DNA of 9,578 bases from an uncultured Prevotella sp. (GCA_902477645.1 CABSIA010000118.1:1-9578); one strand, 5' to 3'; counted from the stretch's first letter, positions 1 through 6,368 are shown. The notes: generated by a model from the sequence alone, not told the origin. A program made the numbers and translations.

Positions 1-88
1 GGCCGCTACGTGTAGCGGCCGCAAGCAATAATTGGCCTATACACGATTACATTTTACAATTGCGGCCGTTACACGTAGCGGCCCTACA
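1..88. repeat. Paired palindromic intergenic element, copy 1 (left edge cut by the window)
   Basis: Two GC-rich palindromic units face each other across about 43 bp of AT-rich DNA. Unit A (1-20) is GGCCGCTACGTGTAGCGGCC, with an 8-bp stem and a CGTG loop. Unit B (64-83) is its near reverse complement, with one mismatch. The inner flank of A, TAGCGGCCGCAA (13-24), is mirrored at 60-71 with one mismatch. The outer flank of B, TAGCGGCCCTACA (76-88), matches the right end of a second copy at 7915-8013. A 15-bp direct repeat (46-60 and 101-115, one mismatch) overlaps and follows the element. The layout resembles paired REP/BIME-type elements, but no transposase is present here. Confidence 0.75.
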
Positions 89-129
89 ACCTTTACCACA
101 ATTACATCTTACAATATGTAAACAGCATA

Positions 130-179
130 AAAAAGAGTCAACTGGCAGAATTAAATACACACTAAATTAATTCCGCCAA
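130..179 (-). terminator. Possible terminator downstream of the Fic gene
   Basis: Read on the minus strand, TGGCGGAATTAA (179 to 168) can pair with TTAATTCTGCCA (155 to 144) across a 12-nt loop, with one G-U wobble. A run of six T follows about 8 nt beyond the stem (135 to 130). It lies about 80 nt past the Fic stop codon. The wobble favours a minus-strand RNA, because the plus strand has an A-C mismatch at that position. The gap between stem and T-run is longer than in a canonical intrinsic terminator, so the call is tentative. Confidence 0.35.
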
Positions 180-183
180 CGGG

Positions 184-230
184 TATTACTAAGTAAATTT
201 GCAAAGATAAATATCAAACACTTAGTAATA
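184..230. repeat. 11-bp perfect inverted repeat with a 25-nt spacer
   Basis: TATTACTAAGT (184-194) is exactly complementary to ACTTAGTAATA (220-230). The spacer and right arm contain a 27-bp sequence (198-224) that recurs with one mismatch at 1350-1376, in the leader of the thioredoxin-like gene. No gene starts from this copy: the first ATG after it reads only three codons. It may be a leftover leader or promoter, or an AT-rich hairpin behind the Fic gene. Confidence 0.6.
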
Positions 231-256
231 TGCAAAAATAATGCAGGTTACCATCA

Positions 257-1042
257 CTAAAAGAAAATCACAGGTAACGAATTGTGACGTTTTTGCTCCA
301 TCTCCTCCTTCATCCTGCCAATAGCAACGCGGAAGAAGAGCGCTACAAGATATTCATCTGTATGCTCCCGACGTATCTGCTTAAGTGCCATGATATAGTC
401 CTGACGATCGGAAGCCTTGATGACGAGCAGCGGATGGCTTGCCCGCAGCAGCAGGAAGTTAGACATCAGACGTCCTGTACGTCCGTTCCCATCGCGGAAA
501 GGATGCAGATATTCGTAATATCCATGGAATTTGGCGGCTGCAATCATTGGATGCAGTCCGTCGGCAACAGCACGCTCGGTTGAAGACATCAGCGAAGGAA
601 CACGTGCTATCAATTCATCATGATCTCCAAACACGGTGTCACCGGCAGCCATGTCCTCTGTAGTATATTCTCCAGCAACGGCTCCCGGCGCCCTGTACGG
701 GAGAGTGTGTTCAGTAACAAGCCGATTAACCTCTTTAAGAAGTGACTCGTTGAAGGGGTGGCCGAGGTGCGACATGACATATTCGAATGCCCTGAAGTGG
801 TCGGCCATCTCAGCACATTCAAGCAGCGAGCGTCCACTCGGAACCATCGCCATGCCCTTTTCATAGAGCGTGCGAGTATCATCAACAGTAAAAGAATTGC
901 CTTCGATAGCACACGAATGGGCAGAGAACAGAATCTCGTTGTATTCCGTCCATGCCTTATGGCTCATTTTATCAGTCACTCTGGACTTATAAAGAATGCG
1001 CAGCCTTTCGTATTCCTCAATCTCTTTTTCAAATATATCCAT
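257..1042 (-). CDS. Fic domain protein (putative AMPylator/Fic-type nucleotidyl transferase)
   Basis: A 261-residue Fic-family protein. These enzymes usually transfer AMP from ATP to a hydroxyl side chain of a target protein. The core motif HPFRDGNGRTGR is intact at residues 180-191, with catalytic His180, the Asp/Gly/Asn phosphate-binding part and the closing arginines. Near the N-terminus, SCAIEGN (residues 43-49) fits the inhibitory motif [S/T]xxxE[G/N], with Glu47 expected to block the ATP site. That makes it a self-inhibited class II Fic protein, not a classic toxin-antitoxin pair, and no antitoxin gene is next to it. The start is the ATG at 1042; an upstream in-frame TTG at 1075 would add 11 residues but has little support. 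It has no signal peptide and is probably cytoplasmic. It stands alone, divergent from the 1392 operon. The target protein cannot be predicted. Confidence 0.9.
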   Translation of the reverse strand: MDIFEKEIEEYERLRILYKSRVTDKMSHKAWTEYNEILFSAHSCAIEGNSFTVDDTRTLYEKGMAMVPSGRSLLECAEMADHFRAFEYVMSHLGHPFNESLLKEVNRLVTEHTLPYRAPGAVAGEYTTEDMAAGDTVFGDHDELIARVPSLMSSTERAVADGLHPMIAAAKFHGYYEYLHPFRDGNGRTGRLMSNFLLLRASHPLLVIKASDRQDYIMALKQIRREHTDEYLVALFFRVAIGRMKEEMEQKRHNSLPVIFF

Positions 1043-1135
1043 CGCAATAAAATGACAATTGCAAAGAAAGTGCAAATCGAGATCAGAGATGCCAAGCTTG
1101 ACTGAGCGTTATGCCGAGATGCAGCCTTTCTTATG

Positions 1136-1143
1136 CAAAGATA
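1136..1143 (-). promoter_or_regulatory. Bacteroidetes-type -7 box for the Fic gene
   Basis: On the minus strand the sequence reads TATCTTTG, an exact match to the TAnnTTTG -7 consensus, about 94 nt upstream of the Fic ATG. A convincing -33 TTTG is not visible; TGTTTT at 1162-1157 is the nearest candidate. The box lies inside a small dyad in which CTTAT and ATAAG flank CTTTGC. Confidence 0.5.
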
Positions 1144-1341
1144 AGGATTATTTCATAAAACATGCTGACGCCACTACTACATTTATATTTTTTTTAATAT
1201 TCGGCATCGGCGTTTAAATCACGTCATTAGTTTTTTTATCCTGACTGGCTTATAAATCAGAATTTTTATGTAAATTTCTTCTATGAAAATAGTCACGGTT
1301 TTGATTTTTCTTATGTGCCAGACGTAAAAAACCGTTTTTTT

Positions 1342-1365
1342 TATTTATCTTTGCAAAGATAAATA
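1342..1365 (+). promoter_or_regulatory. -7 promoter box inside a perfect 24-bp palindrome
   Basis: The -7 box TATCTTTG (1346-1353) is embedded in a perfect 24-bp palindrome (1342-1365, central TTTGCAAA). It lies about 40 nt upstream of the ATG at 1392. A clear -33 TTTG at the usual spacing is absent. The palindrome covers the expected transcription start, so it could be an operator for a dimeric regulator or a 5' hairpin in the RNA. Confidence 0.55.
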
Positions 1366-1391
1366 CCAAACACTTAAAAGGCATTAATACT

Positions 1392-2144
1392 ATGCGCAAA
1401 ACATTATTATCCATTATCCTCGTGCTGACGGCAGCTTTAGCCATGGCAAAAAAAGTACAGGCAATAGACCGTCCCACGTGGCTGTCATCGGATGCAGGCA
1501 AGAGCCTCACCGTGACACGTGTGGAGTTTACAGACACCGCAACCGTGGTGAGCTTCCATTCAAAATATAAGCCGAAATGGTGGATAAAGATATCGCAGCT
1601 GTCGTACCTTATCGGCGACGACGGCAACAGATACCGCGCGCGGACAGGAATAGGAATAAAGCTCGGCGACGAGTTTTACATGCCCGAGTCGGGAGAGGCT
1701 GATTTCAAGGTCTGCTTCGAGCCAATGCCCCGCAAGACACGCTATGTGGATTTCATAGAGGGGCCTTCGGGCTGGCGCATCTGGGGCACGGGCTGCGGTC
1801 CATGCCGCCACGCCATTGAGCACTCCAGACAGCTGCGCGACTCTATTGCGACTTTGAATGATATAGAACTGGTGTTCATAACATCAGAGGACTGGTCGCC
1901 GAAAAAAGCATACGAAGAATATGTTGCAAAGAATCTGGCCAACGAGGAGAACTACCGCATACCAAAAACCGACTGGCTGCGCCTTCTGTCGCTGTTCGGT
2001 TTCAACGGCATTCCCCACTACGAGCTTGTCGCACCCGACGGAAAAATCATCACCACCGATTTGAATGTGGGATATAATCACATGTCAGACTTCAATCTGT
2101 TCAAAGACCAGTTTGAAAAGCTGAAAGCAGATATAGGACTATGA
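1392..2144 (+). CDS. Exported thioredoxin-like protein, apparently internally shortened
   Basis: A 250-residue protein with a signal peptide (residues 1-19, ending ALAMA) and a two-part body. Residues 25-132 resemble the N-terminal domain of large Bacteroidetes TlpA/thioredoxin-family proteins. Residues 133-250 resemble the C-terminal part of a thioredoxin fold, with the active site CGPC at 135-138 and a likely cis-proline in GIP (206-208). The usual strand and FWATW lead-in before CGPC is missing: the text runs WRIWGTGCGPC. This suggests an in-frame internal deletion that joined two distant parts of a longer ancestor. The protein probably acts in the periplasm or at the cell surface, but whether it still does disulfide chemistry is uncertain. 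Its stop codon overlaps the ATG of the response regulator (ATGA), so the two are translationally coupled. Confidence 0.75.
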   Translation: MRKTLLSIILVLTAALAMAKKVQAIDRPTWLSSDAGKSLTVTRVEFTDTATVVSFHSKYKPKWWIKISQLSYLIGDDGNRYRARTGIGIKLGDEFYMPESGEADFKVCFEPMPRKTRYVDFIEGPSGWRIWGTGCGPCRHAIEHSRQLRDSIATLNDIELVFITSEDWSPKKAYEEYVAKNLANEENYRIPKTDWLRLLSLFGFNGIPHYELVAPDGKIITTDLNVGYNHMSDFNLFKDQFEKLKADIGL

Positions 2145-2662
2145 CAAACTACGGAACCATACTTGTAATAGACGACAACCCGGCAATACTCACAACGTTA
2201 GAGATATGCCTCGACGGTGTGTTTAGCCGCATACTCACTCTGACAAAACCAGACAACATGCTGGGCATGCTGAAACAGGAGCAGATAGACGTTATTCTGC
2301 TCGACATGAATTTCTCGCTCGGGATAAACAGCGGACAAGAGGGGATATTATGGGTGAGCGCCATTCACCGCCGCTATCCGAATATCCCCATCGTATTGAT
2401 GACAGCCTACGCCGATGTGAGACTGGCTGTGAGGGGACTGAAAAGCGGAGCCGCCGATTTCGTAACCAAGCCATGGGACAACCACGAGCTGATACGGGTG
2501 CTGAAAGATGCCATTGACACCAGTACAGAGGTCGTTCCGCTGGAGAAAATGGAAGAGGAGCACGTAAGGAAAGTTGTTGATAAATGCCACGGCAACATAA
2601 GCAGGGCCGCCGAGCTGCTTGAGATTTCACGTCAGAGGTTATATAAAAAATTAGGCAAATGA
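2141..2662 (+). CDS. Response regulator: receiver domain plus Fis-type HTH, without an AAA+ domain
   Basis: A 173-residue response regulator. Its receiver domain has every key residue: Asp11/Asp12 (VIDDN), the phosphorylation site Asp55 (LLDMN), Thr88 (MTAYAD) and Lys110 (TKPW). A short linker (about 127-134) leads to a Fis-like helix-turn-helix (about 135-173, NISRAAELLEISRQRLYKK). The receiver resembles the NtrC-type regulators common in Bacteroidetes, which carry a sigma-54 AAA+ ATPase between these two domains. That module is absent, giving a RegA/PrrA/ActR-like layout. Without it the protein should bind DNA but not remodel sigma-54 polymerase. It overlaps both neighbours by ATGA and is probably the partner of the kinase encoded next. 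Confidence 0.92.
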   Translation: MTNYGTILVIDDNPAILTTLEICLDGVFSRILTLTKPDNMLGMLKQEQIDVILLDMNFSLGINSGQEGILWVSAIHRRYPNIPIVLMTAYADVRLAVRGLKSGAADFVTKPWDNHELIRVLKDAIDTSTEVVPLEKMEEEHVRKVVDKCHGNISRAAELLEISRQRLYKKLGK

Positions 2663-3501
2663 CCGTTATTGCTATTCTTATTGCGACCGTCGCCGTTGCA
2701 GCCGCATTGTTCCGCCATCATCAGAACAAGCTGAGACGAAGGGCACGGCTGATGCGTGAGGCTATAAGATGCCATGATTTTATGTTTCATTTGCCTGTAA
2801 AAGGACTTTTTTATGGCGAAAAGGCGTTGCAGGAGGCACTAAACGACCTTGGAAAAGACATAAACAGGCTGGTGGCACAAAACGAGGTTGAGTCGTGGCA
2901 AAAACTTACCCGTGTGCTCACCCACGAGATTATGAACGTGGCAACGCCTATTCAAGGCATCAGCCAGGCATACATGGAGCATCCGCAGGTTAAGGGGACA
3001 CCGCTCGAAAAAGGCATTAATGCCATAAACGAGGCAAGCAACAATCTTGTTTCTTTTATTGACAGCTACCGAAAAATGACACAACTGCAGGAACCTGTGC
3101 AGACACCGGTGAATTTGAGCACATTTGCAGCAGGTATCAAGACTATGTACCCTGAGATTGTAGGGAAAACCGACATTCCCGAAGATTTAATTCTGACAAC
3201 TGACGAGACGCTGCTGAGGCAGGTTTTCGTAAACATAATAAAAAACGCAATTGAGGCTGGGGCAAAAAACATCGGTATCAGATGGACTGGAGCAGAGCTT
3301 CACATAAGCAACGACGGAGAGCCAATTACGCCTAAGATACGGCGGGATATTTTCGTGCCGTTCTATACCACTAAGCCCACAGGCACGGGAATAGGCCTGG
3401 CCCTTACCCGACAGATAATGACGATGCAGGGAGGCGATCTGAGACTTGCCGACAGAGCAGATGCCGGATATCATACCACATTTGTTTTAATTCATAATTA
3501 A
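2659..3501 (+). CDS. Membrane-anchored sensor histidine kinase
   Basis: A 280-residue histidine kinase. One transmembrane helix spans residues 2-18, followed by a basic cytoplasmic stretch. The phosphoacceptor His89 is in LTRVLTHEIMN, the N box has Asn196 (NIIKNAIEA), the G1 region reads SNDGEP (217-222), and the G2 box GTGIGLAL (242-249) follows the F box FVPFYTTKP. It has no periplasmic sensor domain. Related Bacteroidetes kinases, as I recall them, carry a PAS module between the membrane-proximal region and the His box; here residues about 65-80 bridge directly. It should phosphorylate Asp55 of the upstream regulator. The start ATG overlaps the regulator's stop. The signal sensed is unknown; the thioredoxin-like protein encoded first in the operon is a candidate input. 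Confidence 0.92.
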   Translation: MTVIAILIATVAVAAALFRHHQNKLRRRARLMREAIRCHDFMFHLPVKGLFYGEKALQEALNDLGKDINRLVAQNEVESWQKLTRVLTHEIMNVATPIQGISQAYMEHPQVKGTPLEKGINAINEASNNLVSFIDSYRKMTQLQEPVQTPVNLSTFAAGIKTMYPEIVGKTDIPEDLILTTDETLLRQVFVNIIKNAIEAGAKNIGIRWTGAELHISNDGEPITPKIRRDIFVPFYTTKPTGTGIGLALTRQIMTMQGGDLRLADRADAGYHTTFVLIHN

Positions 3502-3517
3502 CATGAATTCAATTAAA

Positions 3518-3627
3518 GGAGTTAAGGAGTTAAAGGGAGTTAAGGAGTTAAGCCAATAGTTTCTCTGTTTCGTGTGTGAAAAAGACATTTGGCTTAACTC
3601 CTTAACTCCCTTTAACTCCTTAACTCC
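3518..3627. repeat. Perfect 39-bp inverted repeat made of GGAGTTAA units
   Basis: The left arm (3518-3556) carries four GGAGTTAA octamers, at 3518, 3526, 3536 and 3544, with a 2-nt AG insert between the second and third, then GCCAA. The right arm (3589-3627) is its exact reverse complement. The loop is 32 nt (3557-3588). RNA from either strand would form a very stable 39-bp helix. It starts 17 nt after the kinase stop and ends 42 nt before the next ATG. It may terminate or process the upstream operon transcript, or be a mobile intergenic repeat. No typical T-tract follows. Confidence 0.9.
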
Positions 3628-3669
3628 CTATAAAACAACTTTAAATAATTCGGAAATTATAGTTACACT

Positions 3670-5025
3670 ATGGATATATTCAAGATACGGAAAAGCGAGA
3701 TTGCCGTATTCGGCACCGGACTGATAATCATGGTTTTGCTCAACACCCTGATGGTGGAGTACAAATACGAGCTGTTTACACGTGGAGGCAAACTTGGATT
3801 TTGGACTATCTTCCACGACAATTTCGACATATCCGGCTACGACCCTTACGTCTACGTGACAATATCGAAGTGGAAAATCTACTATACTCTGTCGCGCCAT
3901 CCGCTCATTACGCCGATGCTGTATCCGCTGGCCATGCTCAACGGGTGGCTCATGTCTGCCACAGGCACAAACTGCGCTGTTTTCATCGTTGCCGTGATGA
4001 ACGGCATGGCTGGCGCATATTCGTTTCTGCTGACACACCGCATTTTGCACAAAATAGTTGACGTAAGGTTTATTGACGCATTGTCGCTCACGCTGTTTTT
4101 CTTTTCCATGGCACATGTCATGGTGGGCAGTTTCGTTCCAGACCATTTTCCGCTGTCGCTGTTTCTGATTACGCTGACCGCATATATTGCCGGAATGAAG
4201 ATGAGAAAAGGCAGCCAAATGGCGGCATGGCAAACCGCACTGCTCGCCACGGTAACAGCAGGCGTGACTCTGACCAACGCCGCAAAGACATGGCTGGCAG
4301 CCTGGTTTGCAAACGGGAGAAAATTCTGGCATTGGAAACATCTTCTTGTAACTGTCGGACTGCCGCTGGCCGTGCTGGGGGGCAGCTACTGGTGGCAGTA
4401 TGAGAGCATGTGCAAGCCCGACCAGGAAATCCAGGCCCGCAATATTGAACGGAGAATGAAGAAAGACAAGAAGTTTGCAAAGAAATTCACCGAGCACAAA
4501 AAGTGGATGGAGCAGCGGAGGTCTTTCAACGGAAGCGACAACAGCATTTTAGAATGGGTAGACACAAAAAACTCAAGGACAGAGACCATTGTCGAGAATC
4601 TGTTTGGAGAGTCCATACAGCTGCACAAGGCCCATCTGCTCGGCGACACAAATATCTCACGCCCCGTAATTGTTCATTATCGCGGATGGTACAACTATCT
4701 TGTCGAGGCGATAATCGCCGCCCTCTTTGTCTTCGGCTGTCTGGCCGGGCGGCGTGAGAGATTTTTCCAGATGATTTTCTCGTGGTTTGCCGTAGACATG
4801 CTGATGCACATAGTGCTCGGCTTTGCCCTGACGGAAGTTTACATTATGACGGTGCACTGGGCACTCATAATGCCTGTCGCAATGGCATATCTGCTACGCA
4901 TGGCAGACCGTCGGCAATTTTGCAAAAAAATAAATTTGAATATCGCCTTGCGCATAGTCATAGCAGCCCTAACCATTTGGCTAATGACATGGAACGGCAC
5001 TCTGTTGTTTGAAAAGATGGGGTAA
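3670..5025 (+). CDS. Polytopic membrane protein, DUF6080-like
   Basis: A 451-residue integral membrane protein with many hydrophobic segments, the first at about residues 10-29. Between the two hydrophobic halves lies a charged, lysine/arginine-rich hydrophilic segment (about 245-310) containing NIERRMKKDKKFAKKF. The N-terminal region with FTRGGKLGFW and SGYDPYVYVTISKW, and the VENLFGESIQLH motif after the hydrophilic segment, match my memory of the Bacteroidetes family DUF6080, whose function is not established. It could be a glycan-lipid or polyprenyl-linked envelope enzyme, given its position opposite the polysaccharide operon, but no catalytic motif is recognisable. No clear -7 box was found in the 42 nt between the 39-bp hairpin and its start. 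Confidence 0.7.
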   Translation: MDIFKIRKSEIAVFGTGLIIMVLLNTLMVEYKYELFTRGGKLGFWTIFHDNFDISGYDPYVYVTISKWKIYYTLSRHPLITPMLYPLAMLNGWLMSATGTNCAVFIVAVMNGMAGAYSFLLTHRILHKIVDVRFIDALSLTLFFFSMAHVMVGSFVPDHFPLSLFLITLTAYIAGMKMRKGSQMAAWQTALLATVTAGVTLTNAAKTWLAAWFANGRKFWHWKHLLVTVGLPLAVLGGSYWWQYESMCKPDQEIQARNIERRMKKDKKFAKKFTEHKKWMEQRRSFNGSDNSILEWVDTKNSRTETIVENLFGESIQLHKAHLLGDTNISRPVIVHYRGWYNYLVEAIIAALFVFGCLAGRRERFFQMIFSWFAVDMLMHIVLGFALTEVYIMTVHWALIMPVAMAYLLRMADRRQFCKKINLNIALRIVIAALTIWLMTWNGTLLFEKMG

Positions 5026-5026
5026 A

Positions 5027-5060
5027 TCTGTATGGCCGCTACGCGCAGCGGCCATACAGA
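5027..5060. terminator. Bidirectional hairpin between convergent genes
   Basis: A perfect 14-bp stem, TCTGTATGGCCGCT (5027-5040) and AGCGGCCATACAGA (5047-5060), closes a 6-nt loop ACGCGC. It begins one base after the stop of the membrane protein and ends 13 nt before the stop of the LicD-like gene on the opposite strand, so it fills most of the 48-nt convergent gap. Its core GGCCGCT...AGCGGCC is the same as in the paired elements at 1-88 and 7915-8013, but the outer flanks differ and it stands alone. It lacks a long U-tract, so terminator function is inferred from its position and stability. Confidence 0.6.
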
Positions 5061-5073
5061 ATAGCAAATCGTT

Positions 5074-5886
5074 TCAATCTTGAATTTCCAACTTGCCCAC
5101 ATGCAGATTAATCTTGTCAATGTCGGGCAATTTCATATAGTCGCCATATTTCAGGGTCAGCGCCGCATCCACATTTCCCGGTATCGGGAACTGGCGGCCC
5201 TCAAACTCTGCGGTTGCAAGCGGGAATGTGTCTTCCATATATCGCGGGTCGTGGTACGGAATACCGAGTCCGTAGGTCTCACGGGCATTCGACAACCGGC
5301 ACAACGCCCTGAGCACCGGATAGGCGATGTATTTGTTGAAACGGGTTATGGCGCGGACTTTCCACAGCTCTTTGTTGCCGTCGCCCATCCTGTTCATGAT
5401 TTTATATACGTGTCCCTGCAGTTTTTCCGAAAGTATATGTATCCACAGCGGCTGTTTATAGAACGGGAAAATGTCAATATATATTCCCTGCTCCCTCCAC
5501 ACTCTGTCGTAACGGTTTGTCTCCTCAAGATGCGAGCGGCGGTCGCGGACTTTGGCATAGAAAAAGAAATAGTTGGGATCGGTGTCAACAGACTGCAGAG
5601 CCATTGTGCCTGGAAGCTCCTGCGGCAACACTTTCATCAGCCGCTCATAGTCGGGCAACAGCATTTCTATATCGAGATCATCGTCCCATGGAATAAATCC
5701 CTTATGCCTCACCGCGCCTATAAGCGTGCCGCTGCTCAGCCAATACTGAATGTTGTGTTTCTTGCAGATACGGTCTACCTCTATCAGTATTTCGAGCATG
5801 CGCATCTGCTGGCGTCTGAGCAGCGATCCGTCAGGGTTGAATTTCTGTCTCAGGGCCTCCTGGTCTATTTCGTTATTTGTTGTCAT
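5074..5886 (-). CDS. LicD-family phosphotransferase
   Basis: A 270-residue LicD-family protein. The signature is SSGTLIGAVRHKGFIPWDDD and the following LDIEM (residues 51-75), including the GTLIGAVRH loop and the acidic cluster Asp68/69/70 and Asp72 typical of this nucleotidyltransferase-like fold. Family members transfer phosphocholine or a related phospho-alcohol from a CDP-linked donor onto cell-surface glycans. The protein has no signal peptide and should work at the cytoplasmic face of the membrane. It is the last gene of a three-gene minus-strand operon, 11 nt after the TagD-like gene, whose product could supply its CDP-activated donor. The exact group transferred (choline, glycerol, ethanolamine or ribitol phosphate) cannot be read from the sequence. 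Confidence 0.9.
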   Translation of the reverse strand: MTTNNEIDQEALRQKFNPDGSLLRRQQMRMLEILIEVDRICKKHNIQYWLSSGTLIGAVRHKGFIPWDDDLDIEMLLPDYERLMKVLPQELPGTMALQSVDTDPNYFFFYAKVRDRRSHLEETNRYDRVWREQGIYIDIFPFYKQPLWIHILSEKLQGHVYKIMNRMGDGNKELWKVRAITRFNKYIAYPVLRALCRLSNARETYGLGIPYHDPRYMEDTFPLATAEFEGRQFPIPGNVDAALTLKYGDYMKLPDIDKINLHVGKLEIQD

Positions 5887-5897
5887 GTCCGTTTTGC

Positions 5898-6350
5898 TTA
5901 TTTTATATCCGGATTTGGCTGATGGTCTATTTTTCCCTTTATCTCGTCGTAGCGCTCTACAATTTCCTTCTTGATGCTTGTAGACGACAGTCCGCTGCCG
6001 TAAGGGAAATAGAACACGCTTACGCCAAGCTCTTTCAGATAGTCGTATTTGCCAGTCCAGTCATCGCCGACAACAAACACGTCGATGTTGAGTTTTTTCA
6101 CTATCTCTGTATGGTCGAGCGAGCGTTGCGGAATAACAATGTCTGGATATTTCAGCGCCTTCACTATCGCTATGCGCTCCTCGAACGGAATTATAGGAGG
6201 GCGCTTGTAGCTGCAAACCAGCTCATCGGTGCTGACACCGACTATAAGAGTGTCGCCCAGTCCGCGGGCATATTCTATCATCTTCAGATGATTGCTGTGG
6301 AACATATCGAAGGTTCCCGACGTGTAAACCACCACACGATTATTGTACAT
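5898..6350 (-). CDS. TagD-like cytidylyltransferase (glycerol-3-phosphate or related)
   Basis: A 150-residue cytidylyltransferase-family protein, about the size of or slightly longer than TagD. Motifs in order are SGTFDMFHSNH (residues 11-21, the HxGH nucleotide-binding site written as HSNH), RPPIIPFEER (50-59, matching the conserved ER), VGDDWTGK (94-101) and SSTSIK (122-127, matching the STT-x-IK end motif). The family makes CDP-glycerol from CTP and glycerol-3-phosphate; relatives make CDP-choline, CDP-ethanolamine or nucleotide-sugar-like products. The glycine of HxGH is replaced by Asn20, which is uncommon. The gene starts 18 nt after the flippase stop and ends 11 nt before the LicD-like gene, so it probably supplies the donor for that transferase. 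The precise substrate is not known. Confidence 0.85.
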   Translation of the reverse strand: MYNNRVVVYTSGTFDMFHSNHLKMIEYARGLGDTLIVGVSTDELVCSYKRPPIIPFEERIAIVKALKYPDIVIPQRSLDHTEIVKKLNIDVFVVGDDWTGKYDYLKELGVSVFYFPYGSGLSSTSIKKEIVERYDEIKGKIDHQPNPDIK

Positions 6351-6368
6351 AATTTTTGTATAAAGAGT

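Larger units (their letters stand above)
1043..1391. other. Divergent intergenic region between the Fic gene and the thioredoxin-like operon
   Basis: This 349-nt stretch is AT-rich with several T-runs. It holds the leftward promoter box of the Fic gene (1136-1143), the rightward box of the operon (1346-1353) inside a 24-bp palindrome, and the second copy of the 27-bp repeat (1350-1376). No credible gene was found. The segment between the two promoters (about 1165-1340) shows only weak short inverted repeats. Confidence 0.6.

Noticed and set aside
257..1042. A Fic/antitoxin (FicT/FicA or Doc/Phd) pair
   Set aside because: The inhibitory motif is within the Fic protein itself and no small antitoxin gene lies on either side.
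1043..1075. TTG start for the Fic gene
   Set aside because: The ATG at 1042 begins a normal N-terminus, and the extra 11 residues show no conserved character.
3518..3627. CRISPR-like array from the GGAGTTAA repeats
   Set aside because: The units are 8 bp and directly abutting with no spacers, and the whole set is mirrored as one inverted repeat.
3628..4497. A 289-codon minus-strand open frame
   Set aside because: It is antisense to the strongly hydrophobic DUF6080-like gene and its translation is rich in Cys, His and Gln with no domain-like pattern.
5080..5922. A 280-codon plus-strand open frame
   Set aside because: It is the complement of the LicD-like gene, which has clear family motifs; the plus-strand product has none.
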